A DNA stretch of 64,000 nucleotides, taken from NCBI RefSeq assembly GCF_000508225.1, contig NC_023063.1, forward strand, positions 124,001-188,000, in the 5' to 3' direction. Made by a program: the position numbers and the translations under genes. Under the pieces are notes generated by a model, which made no database searches, was not told the origin of the DNA, and worked only from the letters and a program-made list of their open reading frames with translations. Of the stretch, positions 39,972 through 49,176 are shown piece after piece. Every line of letters begins with the position of its first letter. The stretch's first letter is position 1. This DNA comes from Ehrlichia muris AS145 (GTDB lineage: Bacteria; Pseudomonadota; Alphaproteobacteria; Rickettsiales; Anaplasmataceae).

Positions 39972-40598
39972 ATGAATAGTAAACTGTTAAAAAGATACTG
40001 TATAATAAAAGTATCGGTATGTATAATGTTGTTGTTTACCCTGTCTATGACATTACATTATTTATATGAATCTAATGCTTATATGGCACAACATAATTCA
40101 CGTATTGCTGATGAAATTCAAAAATTGAGGTTTAAAATCATGAACGTTCACAAACACGAAGCAATGCTAAATGATAGTGGAGTTTTATGGCAAGAAATAT
40201 CAACTTCAAATATATATAGTACTTTCTACGAAAACAATTTAGGAACATTGATAAGCAATTTGTTTAAGAAGTACTATCTTTTTAATTTTCAGATAAACAT
40301 ATCTAGTCCTAAAGTAGTTAGTGATATGTATAATAAACAACATATAAATGTAATTAAGCGTCATATTGAAATTAGGTTCTCATCTATTAGTGATGAGCAG
40401 GTATTTTTATTCCTTAATGCGATATATCATGATATTTCTGGATATGTCAAAGTTATTAGTTTGAGTATTGAGAAAAAGACTGATATTACAAATGAAGTAT
40501 TACAAGCTGCATTGAAAGGTGAAACTATACCTATTGTACGTGGTAGTATTGTATTTGAATTATATAATATAGTAGGTAGGTTTGTTAATGAAAATTAG
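39972..40598 (+). CDS. Membrane protein with PilO/GspM-like architecture
   Basis: 208 residues: a short basic cytoplasmic N-terminus, one membrane segment (about 11-31), a helical region (40-75), then an alpha-beta domain with the strand-helix pattern of PilO/GspM ferredoxin-like domains (RHIEIRFSSISDEQVFLFLNAIYHDISGYVKVISLSIEK). Function by analogy would be to pair with the upstream protein in an inner-membrane assembly platform. Sequence alone does not prove this. It starts four bases after the previous stop and overlaps the next gene. Confidence 0.65.
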   Translation: MNSKLLKRYCIIKVSVCIMLLFTLSMTLHYLYESNAYMAQHNSRIADEIQKLRFKIMNVHKHEAMLNDSGVLWQEISTSNIYSTFYENNLGTLISNLFKKYYLFNFQINISSPKVVSDMYNKQHINVIKRHIEIRFSSISDEQVFLFLNAIYHDISGYVKVISLSIEKKTDITNEVLQAALKGETIPIVRGSIVFELYNIVGRFVNEN

Positions 40599-41127
40599 TG
40601 TAATACTCCCAATAATGGTTTTATATATAATGATGTTTAGTACTCGATGTGAAGCTAAGAAGCATGGTTGTCTTGGGTTGATATACGCATTAAATCATTG
40701 TACAAATTATACTTGTGAGATGGATTTTTTTACTGATAAAATTCAATATACAGTTTTTGGATTAAGAAATAATAGTTGTAAGTTTATGGAAAAAGATGAT
40801 TCAGGACTTACATTATGTTATATACCACAAGAAAAATTGAAAGTGATGTCTGAATATTTAGTAAGAGTCATTACTAGTAATTTGAGTGTTAATACTAATA
40901 AAATTGAAGATGTGTTGTTTGAAGTGTGTAACTTTTATTCTACAATACAGGAAAGTTTGATACCAGAAAATGAAGAAGTTACCGAACAAAATGTATCGGA
41001 AATAAAACATGCTGCGGAATTAAAAAGGAGGAATATTAACATTAGTAAAATTAAGAGTATATTTTTTCCAGATGTTGATGTTTTAAAATTGCACACCATA
41101 TATGCTCAGAGTCAAAATATGGAGTAG
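40588..41127 (+). CDS. Small exported cysteine-containing protein
   Basis: About 179 residues with a clear N-terminal signal peptide (ISVILPIMVLYIMMFSTRCEA then KK). Six cysteines fall in the mature N-terminal part (GCLGLIY, HCTNYTCEMD, NSCKF, LCYIP), consistent with disulphides in the periplasm. The C-terminal part is helical. I recognise no family. I chose ATG 40588, overlapping the upstream gene by 11 bases; an in-frame TTG lies two codons earlier. In pilus and type II secretion operons the third small gene after the PilN/PilO pair is often a periplasmic partner (PilP/GspC role); that is only an analogy here. Confidence 0.65.
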   Translation: MKISVILPIMVLYIMMFSTRCEAKKHGCLGLIYALNHCTNYTCEMDFFTDKIQYTVFGLRNNSCKFMEKDDSGLTLCYIPQEKLKVMSEYLVRVITSNLSVNTNKIEDVLFEVCNFYSTIQESLIPENEEVTEQNVSEIKHAAELKRRNINISKIKSIFFPDVDVLKLHTIYAQSQNME

Positions 41128-41576
41128 GATTTAGTATTATGTATACATCTGTACATTATAAAACACATTTAAAAATGTAATGGTTAATATAGAGTTAAAG
41201 TAAGTTATTTTGTGATGTAAGTTACGTCAGAATCAAGTAATCATCGTATCATGCTGAAACTTGTCTATAATTTAGATATACGCTGTATATTTGGAATATG
41301 TTTAAATCTATAATAGTATTTTGAAATAACCGAGAAATTAATATTATAGATATACTGTAATATATCTAGTTTAATAGTTATGTTTGAACTTGTCTTATAT
41401 CTAAGATATATTTAATTTATAATAGTGCTTTGACATAGGTGAGTGAATATAGGTATAGATAAAATATATTAATTTTATGGCCCTAATTTACATGCGCATA
41501 TTATAGAGCGTAATTTATATGCTTGACTGATAAAGTTACTAATGATATTGATCACATGTGAGTATGTTGACTTTTT
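41128..41576. repeat. Gene-free region with a decayed ~130-bp tandem duplication
   Basis: A block starting GAAACTTGTCTATAATTTAGATATA near 41255 is echoed by GAACTTGTCTTATATCTAAGATATA near 41385. Both continue with TTTA-AT-TATAATAGT-TTTGA and GA-ATA-TATAGATA segments. Many substitutions separate them, so the duplication is old. No gene is present. Confidence 0.6.
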
Positions 41577-42368
41577 ATGAAAATAACAATTCTTGGATGC
41601 GGTTCATCTGGAGGTGTGCCAATTGTAGGCTGTAAGTGTGATGCTTGCAGTTCAAGTGTAAGGTATAACAAACGGATGAGGTCTTCAATATTAGTTGAAA
41701 GCAAAGATACACAGCTGCTTGTTGATACTACTCCTGATTTAAGATTTCAGGCATTACAAAATAATTTATCATCTGTTGATGCAGTATTGTATACTCATTT
41801 CCATTCTGATCATTGTGATGGTATTTCTGATCTTCAGCCATTTGTCCCTAAGCATGGTTTGAATAGTATACCTATATACAGTGATATGAATACTTTATGT
41901 TTATTGACTGCTAGTAACTCATATTTCTTTATTCCTAGTGCATATACTTCTACCTGGAAGAGGTGCCATCATTTAACAGTGAATGTAATATATCACTATA
42001 AAGAATTTACTATTAAAGATTTTCGTATATTAGCTATAAGACAGTTACATGGTATTAGTGATTCTAATGGATTTATATTCAATGATAAAGTTGCTTATTG
42101 TACTGATGTTCAATCTTTTCCAGAAGAATCTTGTAAATTTTTATATAACAAGAAAATTTTGATACTAGGTTGCTTAAAATATGATGCAAGTTTTGCACAT
42201 TCTCATGTAGATTTATGTTTAGATTGGATAAAAGAATTTAAGCCAGAAATTGCTGTTTTGACTCATATGAGTCATTATCTTGAGTACTATTCTTTGGTTG
42301 ATTATGTGAGAAGTCATTCTAAAGATAATATAATAGTTGGTTATGATGGATTGCAACTTAATGTTTAA
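41577..42368 (+). CDS. MBL-fold metal-dependent hydrolase (PhnP-like)
   Basis: 263 residues. It begins MKITILGCGSSGGVPIVGCKCDAC with a cysteine cluster characteristic of the PhnP/CarD-like branch of the metallo-beta-lactamase fold. The HxHxDH site is H74-F-H-S-D-H79. Later histidines (LTHMSHYLEY) complete the metal centre. PhnP itself is a cyclic phosphodiesterase; in Rickettsiales no phosphonate pathway is expected, so the real substrate is unknown, perhaps a cyclic nucleotide or RNA end. In many alphaproteobacteria it lies beside tatD/metG, not seen here. Confidence 0.85.
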   Translation: MKITILGCGSSGGVPIVGCKCDACSSSVRYNKRMRSSILVESKDTQLLVDTTPDLRFQALQNNLSSVDAVLYTHFHSDHCDGISDLQPFVPKHGLNSIPIYSDMNTLCLLTASNSYFFIPSAYTSTWKRCHHLTVNVIYHYKEFTIKDFRILAIRQLHGISDSNGFIFNDKVAYCTDVQSFPEESCKFLYNKKILILGCLKYDASFAHSHVDLCLDWIKEFKPEIAVLTHMSHYLEYYSLVDYVRSHSKDNIIVGYDGLQLNV

Positions 42369-42817
42369 CATTGTAAGGTAAAGTAGAAATAAGCTATACA
42401 TGTATGTAAGGTATGTGATTAGACAGTGGTATCGATCATAATAAAATGAAGGTTCAGCTGTGTGTCGTACTTGGGTGATTAGAATTGTATTTCTTTTGGT
42501 ATTTTTGTTAGTTTATAGTTTTATATAATATTGTAAATGAGCATTTTGTATTTTTTGATATAATACCCTTCTATCCATTTTATAATGTAAATATATTAAA
42601 GAGACTAATGCTATGTAATCTGATATAAAATTGATCTTTGAATATCCAAGTAAGATATAGTTTATATGACTTCATAACAAAGAAATTTCTTTTATGTTGT
42701 AACTCAGGCTACAATAAATTTTGTGATATTGATGCTTGTCATTATATTCGATGATTAAAATATGGCTAAGGAGTTGTGTACATAAATCTGATTTACTTCC
42801 ACTAAATGATACTTTAT
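42369..42817. other. Gene-free stretch before the repeat array
   Basis: AT-rich, with no gene or RNA seen. The right edge shades into decayed sequence resembling the 175-bp repeat unit that follows. Confidence 0.4.
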
Positions 42818-43342
42818 TGCTTCATTTAAACTTAGTGGTGATTCTTCAAGATTATATTGTATGTTAACGATATGCCATAAGTTTTAGTAGTAGCTGTATC
42901 TTTTGATCTAGTAGATTATTTTTAAAATTTGTTGGGGCTTGTAGTTATAGTCTATGCAAGTGTTGTTGTTCCTATTTTATATTATATTTTACTGCTTCAT
43001 TTAAACTTAGTGGTGATTCTTCAAGATTATATTGTATGTTAACGATATGCCATAAGTTTTAGTAGTAGCTGTATCTTTTGATCTAGTAGATTATTTTTAA
43101 AATTTGTTGGGGCTTGTAGTTATAGTCTATGCAAGTGTTGTTGTTCCTATTTTATATTATATTTTACTGCTTCATTTAAATTTAGTAGTGATTTTTCAAG
43201 ATTATATTGTATGTTAACGATATGCCATAAGTTTTAGTAGTAGCTGTATCTTTTGATCTAGTAGGTTATTTTTAAAATTTATTGTGGCTTGTAGTTATAG
43301 TCTATGCAAGGTGTCGTAGTCCTATTTTATATGATATCTTAC
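42818..43342. repeat. Three tandem 175-bp copies derived from the 3' end of the glutamine synthetase-like gene
   Basis: TGCTTCATTTAAACTTAG-like blocks start at 42818, 42993 and 43168, and a fourth, divergent match at 43343 lies inside the coding sequence of the minus-strand gene. Copies 1 and 2 are almost identical and copy 3 has a few more changes. Alignment to the gene (43343 to about 43520) is clear over the last codons and weaker upstream (GATATGCCATAAGTTTTAG versus GATATTCCATAGATTTTTG), showing an older origin than the copy-to-copy events. Confidence 0.9.
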
Positions 43343-44119
43343 TGCCTCATTTAAACTTAGTGGTAATTTTTCAAGTTTATATTGTGTATCTGACGATATT
43401 CCATAGATTTTTGGTGGTGGCTGTATTTTTTTCTCTATTCCATAAATTATTCCCTGCAAAACTGATGTTATCGCTTGGTTATAATTACAGTCTGCTCCAG
43501 GGACTCTATGTTCTATTCTACATTTTGTTGGATCTGTGCTGGTGCTTGGTATACGTATGGAGGCACTTCTATTATTTCCTCCCCAGCTTATAGTTGTTGG
43601 AGTATCTATATCAGCATGTATGTATCTTAAGTAAGAGTTGTGATTTGGAGCAAAGAAAATCATATGTTTTTTCATTAGATAACATAATCCTCCTATGCTG
43701 TACGATAAATAATCACTCATTTTATCATGTTGATTAGAAAATAAATTATTGTTATTAGAATCAAGTAAATTTATGTGTATATGAAATGCACTGCCTGGTT
43801 TGTCTAAATATGGTTTTGCAGAAAAATTAATACTTCCTCCAAAATGTTTTATACTGTCTGCTAAAATTTCTTTTATAAGATTAATCTCAAGAATAAAATT
43901 AGGAATTTTAGTAGTTGTAGATGTTTGTATCTCGTATTGTAAATTGTCTTGTTCTTTTGTTATATTGCAGTTAAAAGGATATATCCTTTCCTTAATGTTG
44001 GTAACTAATGAACTGATATCGTTTGAATTTATATTATCAAAATAGAATTCTAGTTCTATCCCTATTAGAGGGGTAATGTTAAATTTAGTACTGAGATAAT
44101 CTAATGTATAGTTTAACAT
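43322..44119 (-). CDS. Shortened glutamine synthetase-family protein
   Basis: 265 residues covering only the catalytic barrel of a glutamine synthetase. GIELEFYF is the first metal-binding strand, GSAFHIHINL the metal/ATP region, SWGGNNRSASIRIP the substrate arginine loop, and RIEHRVPGADCNYNQAITSVLQGI follows. The usual N-terminal beta-grasp domain and much of the C-terminal part are missing (typical enzymes are about 440-470 residues). It may be a specialised gamma-glutamyl ligase or a non-catalytic relative; the motifs look maintained, which argues against simple decay. It follows pstC by six bases on the same strand and is likely co-transcribed. Confidence 0.75.
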   Translation of the reverse strand: MLNYTLDYLSTKFNITPLIGIELEFYFDNINSNDISSLVTNIKERIYPFNCNITKEQDNLQYEIQTSTTTKIPNFILEINLIKEILADSIKHFGGSINFSAKPYLDKPGSAFHIHINLLDSNNNNLFSNQHDKMSDYLSYSIGGLCYLMKKHMIFFAPNHNSYLRYIHADIDTPTTISWGGNNRSASIRIPSTSTDPTKCRIEHRVPGADCNYNQAITSVLQGIIYGIEKKIQPPPKIYGISSDTQYKLEKLPLSLNEAVRYHIK

Positions 44120-44125
44120 ATAAGG

Positions 44126-45250
44126 TTAGTGAACTTTAATAGATCTTGTTGCTTTTTTTGTAATGTGTAGTGCAAGTAAATTAAGAAGCCACGTTATTAT
44201 AAATAGTGTAAGCCCTAAAGCATATGCTGATGAAGTTTGAATACTATTAAAGTTTTGATCTCCAGTTAAAATTGTGGCGATTTGTACTGTAATAGTAGTT
44301 ACAGCATGTAATGGATTAAAACTTAAATGTGCCGTTATACCAGCTGCCATTAATACAATCATTGTTTCTCCAATTACTCTTGAAATTGATAATATAATTG
44401 CGCTAATGATATTAGGTAATGCATATGGGATGATAATGTTCCAAATAGTATCTGCTCTTGATGCTCCAAGTGCCATGGATCCGTACCGTAAAGTCTTGGG
44501 GACAGAATGTATAGCGTTCTCTATCAGGGAAGTAATTAATGGGAGAATCATGATTCCTATTACTAGTCCAGCTACTAGTGCATTTTCCGATTGAGCATTA
44601 AGATTGTAATACTTTGCCAAACTTCTAATCGATGGTGATAAAAATACTACGGCAAAATACCCATACACTACTGTAGGAATACCTGCTAATATTTCAAGTA
44701 TTGTGTTGGTTATATATCTGATTTTCTTGTTTGCATATTCACTTATATAAATTGCAGAAAATAACCCTAGAGGTACGGCTATGGTTATTGCAACAATAAC
44801 TATAAGGAGTGTACCGCTTAATAATGGTAATATTCCAAATGAGCCTACTGGTTTTCCATCTATAATGTTTGAATCAGGTTGCCAGTTAATTCCAAATAAA
44901 AAATCAGTTAATGGTATTTTACTAAAAAACAATGCTGATTCATAAGTTAAGCATAGTACTATACATATTACAACAAGGGAGAGTAACCCTACTGAAGAAA
45001 ACATGATGAGCTTCAGTAATAAGAATTCTTTATCTATGTATGCTGCTATTAAGATTAAAATTAGTATGATAAATGTTACTAAGATGAATGCTATATTCAG
45101 ATGCTGTGTATAAAGTGAATAGCAGACAATGAATGGATAGACAATGTTTAGGGAAGTTATCATGTTGAACTTGTCCTCGAAAGTAAGTTTTGCTTTATGA
45201 TAATTTCCTATTAATAATGCAATAGACAATAGTATTGTAACGAATATCAT
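44126..45250 (-). CDS. pstC: Phosphate ABC transporter permease PstC
   Basis: 374-residue inner-membrane permease of the high-affinity phosphate importer. An N-terminal extension with three or so hydrophobic segments is followed by the PstC hallmark LTDFLFGINWQPD, FGILPLLSGTLLI and the permease domain with the EAA-like loop LRYGSMALGASRADTIWNIIIPYALP. SRVIGETMIVLMAAG is diagnostic of Pst permeases. The WQP-FG pattern points to PstC rather than PstA. PstS is 6.5 kb away; PstA and PstB are not in the window, so the system is scattered. Confidence 0.9.
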   Translation of the reverse strand: MIFVTILLSIALLIGNYHKAKLTFEDKFNMITSLNIVYPFIVCYSLYTQHLNIAFILVTFIILILILIAAYIDKEFLLLKLIMFSSVGLLSLVVICIVLCLTYESALFFSKIPLTDFLFGINWQPDSNIIDGKPVGSFGILPLLSGTLLIVIVAITIAVPLGLFSAIYISEYANKKIRYITNTILEILAGIPTVVYGYFAVVFLSPSIRSLAKYYNLNAQSENALVAGLVIGIMILPLITSLIENAIHSVPKTLRYGSMALGASRADTIWNIIIPYALPNIISAIILSISRVIGETMIVLMAAGITAHLSFNPLHAVTTITVQIATILTGDQNFNSIQTSSAYALGLTLFIITWLLNLLALHITKKATRSIKVH

Positions 45251-45406
45251 GTTATTTATAAATAAAATTCACAAACTTATTATATGTATAGTTTAATAAT
45301 TATACCTCTGTCATATAAGTCAATTTATTTTATCACTTTTATAGTGCTTTGTAATATCAAATGTATACTTTTATGATGTAACTTATATTTTATAAAGAAT
45401 AAATTT

Positions 45407-48070
45407 ATGATAAAAAATAACTTAGTTAGCAATCTTCGAAAATTATTTATAGACTTTTTTGCAAAGAATGGTCACCAAGTCTTTCCATCTTCTCCACTAA
45501 TGGTAACAGATGATCCATCTTTATTGTTTACTAATGCTGGTATGGTGCAGTTTAAACAGATGTTTATTGACTCTAATAATGCGAGTATAGAGACAGCTGT
45601 ATCAAGTCAAAAATGCTTAAGGGTAGGTGGTAAGCATAATGATTTAGAGAATGTTGGATATACAAATAGACATCATACTTTTTTTGAAATGCTTGGTAAT
45701 TTTAGTTTTGGTCATTATTTTAAGGAAGGTGCCATAGAATTTGCTTGGAATTTTATTACTAAAGAGCTCTCTTTGAACAAGAATAAGCTGTATTTTACAG
45801 TATATCACGATGATCAAGAAGCATTTGATTTATGGAAAAAAATCAGTGGTGTTTCTGATAATAGAATAATCAAAATAAAAACTAATGATAATTTTTGGAG
45901 TATGGGAAATACAGGACCATGTGGTCCTTGTTCAGAGATTTTCTATGATTATGGGGATAATGTAAAAGGAGGATTACCTGGTACTTTGGAAGAAGATGGT
46001 GCAAGGTTTACGGAAATCTGGAATTTAGTTTTTATGCAATATGATAGAAAGTTAGATGGTGAACTGTGTGCGTTACCAAAAAAATGTATAGATACTGGTA
46101 TGGGACTTGAAAGAATTACAGCTGTCATGCAAGGGGTATATGATAATTATGATATAAGCTTGTTTAAAGATTTAATAGAGGTATCAAAAAAACAATCAGG
46201 TGATAGTACAAATGAACTTGCTCATAGAGTTATTGCAGATCATGTACGTTCAGCAGCATTTCTAATAGCAGAAGGCTTAACGCCAGGTAATGAGGGAAGA
46301 GATTACATTTTACGTCGTATAATTAGAAGAGCAGCTCGATATGTATATATGTTAAAATATGATGGAGCTTTAATGTATCAAATTTTTCCGACTTTAATTG
46401 ATGAAAAAAGTTGTGGATATATGGCGGATTATTATCCTGAATTACTTCATGCTAAGGATCTAATAATATCAGTTTTAAAGATAGAAGAAGAGAATTTTAG
46501 GGATACTTTAGTTAGGGCATTGCCATTACTTGAGAAAGAGTTAGTGAATTTGTCTTCAGGTGATGTTTTATCAGGTGATATTGCTTTTAAATTGTATGAT
46601 ACTTATGGGTTTCCGGTAGATATTACTTTAGATGTTATAAAAGAAAAAGGGGTAAAATTTGATGAACAGGGCTTTTATGATAACATGCGTAAACAAAAAG
46701 AAAGATCTAGGCTTAACCATTCCATAAAATCTGATCAACAGTTAAAAGGGAAATTTTGGACAGATATTAAACAGTATTGTGGTGATACAAAGTTTATCGG
46801 ATATGAACGTTGTAATGCTATAGCTAAAGTTGTATCAATAGTTCATGGGCATGATAAGAGTACTGAAGTAGCTCATGTTGAGGATAAAGTTGATATATTG
46901 TTAGACATAACACCATTTTATGCTGAATCTGGAGGGCAAAAAGGAGATATAGGAACATTAAGGGTTGTTGTGAGACATGAAAAAGAGTTACTTGATAATA
47001 ATAATGTTGCTGAAGTGATAAACACAAAAAAGATATTGGATACTCTTTATGTTCATGAGTGTGTTATCAAAAGAGGCTCCATAATGGTAGGGGATATAAT
47101 TTCTGCAGAAGTTGATGATGAAAGAAGAAAAAATTTATGTGCTAATCATTCGGCAACGCATTTATTACATTATGTCTTAAAGTCAGAGATAGATAATAGC
47201 ATCATGCAGAAAGGGTCATTGGTAAGTGATGATAAATTACGTTTTGATTTTAGTTATGGTATGGCATTAACAAATGAACAGCTTACTTTGATTGAAGATA
47301 AGATGTATTTGTTAATACGTGAAAATAGTCCTGTTATTACTGATATATGTGATTTAAAAGATGCAATCGCTGAAGGGGCTGTTGCATTATTTACTGAAAA
47401 ATATGAAGAACATGGAGTGAGAGTAGTTAATATAAAAAATTCGAAAGAATTATGTTGCGGTACTCATGTGAAATACACTGGTGAGATAGGATGTTTTAAG
47501 ATAATCTCAGAAGCTAGTGTTGCTTGTGGAATACGTAGAATAGAAGCTGTTACAGGTCAGTATGCGATAAATTATTTTAGACAACAAGAGAAGATGTTGT
47601 ATTCAATTGCTGAGAATATTAAGACTCCTATAGATAATGTATTAGTACAAATAGATAAGCTTAATAAAAGTAATCAAGAACTAAAGCAGAAATTATCAGA
47701 TGTCTATTTTAGTGTGATTAAGCTACAAGGTATTAGTGCTGAGAAAATAGGCAATATTGATTTCTTATATAGTAGTTTGAGTGATGTACCGATTGACATA
47801 GTTAAGAAGTTTATTAATAGGTATTTGACTGATAGTGGGATTATATTGTTTTCTAATGTTGTGGATCACAATGTGATATATACTATAGGTGTCGGAAGTA
47901 GTTTACATAGTAAAGTTAAAGCTGTAGATTTTGTAAAAATAATAGGTAGTATAATGAAAAGCAAAGGTGGAGGCAATGCCCAATTAGCACAAATTAGTGG
48001 AGAATATGTGAAAGAAGTGGATATTATATCTCATGTAAAAAATAAGTTAATTAGTATTTTTAATGATTAG
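45407..48070 (+). CDS. alaS: Alanyl-tRNA synthetase
   Basis: 887 residues with the full AlaRS layout: class II aminoacylation core (opening FIDFFAKNGHQVFPSSPLM, motif 2 region, GNTGPCGPCSEIFYD), the tRNA recognition part, and the editing domain with H581/H585 (NHSATHLLH) and C683/H687 (ELCCGTHV). The C-terminal C-Ala domain ends with KSKGGGNAQLAQ. Normal length. It shares the window with a tRNA-Ala(TGC) gene 28 kb away. Divergent from pstC and followed by a repeat-bearing gene-free kilobase. Confidence 0.97.
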   Translation: MIKNNLVSNLRKLFIDFFAKNGHQVFPSSPLMVTDDPSLLFTNAGMVQFKQMFIDSNNASIETAVSSQKCLRVGGKHNDLENVGYTNRHHTFFEMLGNFSFGHYFKEGAIEFAWNFITKELSLNKNKLYFTVYHDDQEAFDLWKKISGVSDNRIIKIKTNDNFWSMGNTGPCGPCSEIFYDYGDNVKGGLPGTLEEDGARFTEIWNLVFMQYDRKLDGELCALPKKCIDTGMGLERITAVMQGVYDNYDISLFKDLIEVSKKQSGDSTNELAHRVIADHVRSAAFLIAEGLTPGNEGRDYILRRIIRRAARYVYMLKYDGALMYQIFPTLIDEKSCGYMADYYPELLHAKDLIISVLKIEEENFRDTLVRALPLLEKELVNLSSGDVLSGDIAFKLYDTYGFPVDITLDVIKEKGVKFDEQGFYDNMRKQKERSRLNHSIKSDQQLKGKFWTDIKQYCGDTKFIGYERCNAIAKVVSIVHGHDKSTEVAHVEDKVDILLDITPFYAESGGQKGDIGTLRVVVRHEKELLDNNNVAEVINTKKILDTLYVHECVIKRGSIMVGDIISAEVDDERRKNLCANHSATHLLHYVLKSEIDNSIMQKGSLVSDDKLRFDFSYGMALTNEQLTLIEDKMYLLIRENSPVITDICDLKDAIAEGAVALFTEKYEEHGVRVVNIKNSKELCCGTHVKYTGEIGCFKIISEASVACGIRRIEAVTGQYAINYFRQQEKMLYSIAENIKTPIDNVLVQIDKLNKSNQELKQKLSDVYFSVIKLQGISAEKIGNIDFLYSSLSDVPIDIVKKFINRYLTDSGIILFSNVVDHNVIYTIGVGSSLHSKVKAVDFVKIIGSIMKSKGGGNAQLAQISGEYVKEVDIISHVKNKLISIFND

Positions 48071-48350
48071 ATAATGCAAATTTTACATGGTTCATATTCT
48101 TTTTATTGTGAAGACAGTTTTTTGATTTTGAGGTATTTTCTTGTATTAGAAATGGAATGGATGTTGTGAGTATGATAAGGTTAATATTTTTTAATAATAT
48201 ATTACGATGAGAAATATGAAATTTGTCTTGTAAAGTTTTGAGATAATAAGATTCTGTAGGCGAAAAGTTAAAAATTTTATAATATTCTATAAATAGAGAT
48301 AATGTATAAAATTTTGTTGATGCAAAATACCTATGTGTGAGGTTCTTTAT
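48071..48350. other. Spacer between alaS and the 121-bp array
   Basis: AT-rich; no terminator or gene seen. Confidence 0.35.
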
Positions 48351-48834
48351 AAATTACGTAAACATGATTTGTTGTGACGAATATGAGTTTATAGAAGTAT
48401 CGATAGTAAAAACTCAAATGAGTTAGGTAGAAGAATACTACTTGCTTTAGTCAATGCTAAAAATACTTAATAAATTACGTAAACATGATTTGTTGTGACG
48501 AGTACAAGTTTATAGAAGTATCGATAGTAAAAACTCAAATGAGTTAGTTAGAAGAATACTACTTGCTTTAGTCAATGCTAGAAATACTTAATAAATTACG
48601 TAAACATGATTTGTTGTGAAGAGTACAGGTTTATAGAAGTATCGATAGTAAAAACTCAAATGAGTTAGTTAGAAGAATACTACTTGCTTCAGTCAATGCT
48701 AGAAATACTTAATAAATTACGTAAACATGATTTGTTGTGAAGAGTACAGGTTTATAGAAGTATCGATAGTAAAAACTCAAATGAGTTAGTTAGAAGAATA
48801 CTACTTGCTTTAGTCAATGCTAGAAATACTTGTA
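48351..48834. repeat. Four tandem copies of a 121-bp unit
   Basis: AAATTACGTAAACATGATTT occurs at 48351, 48472, 48593 and 48714, exactly 121 bases apart. Copies differ by single bases (GACGAATATGAG, GACGAGTACAAG, GAAGAGTACAGG). A trace of a fifth copy follows at about 48840. The unit shows no similarity to the alaS end and contains no reading frame of note. Confidence 0.96.
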
Positions 48835-49176
48835 ATACCAATTATGTAAAAAATAAATTAGTAAAGGGTCTTTTTGTTTCATCTACTCTATCTTTATAGG
48901 GTAATCCTCATTATAGCCATATGGAATGGTATAAAATAGTAAGTGATTACATTTCATTGCAATAGCCAGCAAATGTTTTTAATATGGGTAACAAGTTAGG
49001 ATACCCATAACCAAATGTTTTGCCTATAACTCGAAACAAGCCTACTACTTACCACTAGCCAAGAATTTTAACATAATAGAAGCAATGTTAATACCAAACA
49101 GACATTGATTACTCATCAGATTGCAAAAGATGGACAAAAAGTAAGAAATATGCAATACAGATAAAAAGTATATTAA
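48835..49176. other. Gene-free stretch downstream of sucD
   Basis: Richer in A and C on the plus strand than the surroundings. On the minus strand a 24-codon frame (about 48966-48892) exists but has no recognisable character. No terminator with a T-run is visible for sucCD. Confidence 0.35.

Noticed and set aside
43282-43593. 103-residue hydrophobic plus-strand frame
   Set aside because: Antisense to the end of the glutamine synthetase-like gene and its repeat; hydrophobicity arises from T-rich codons.
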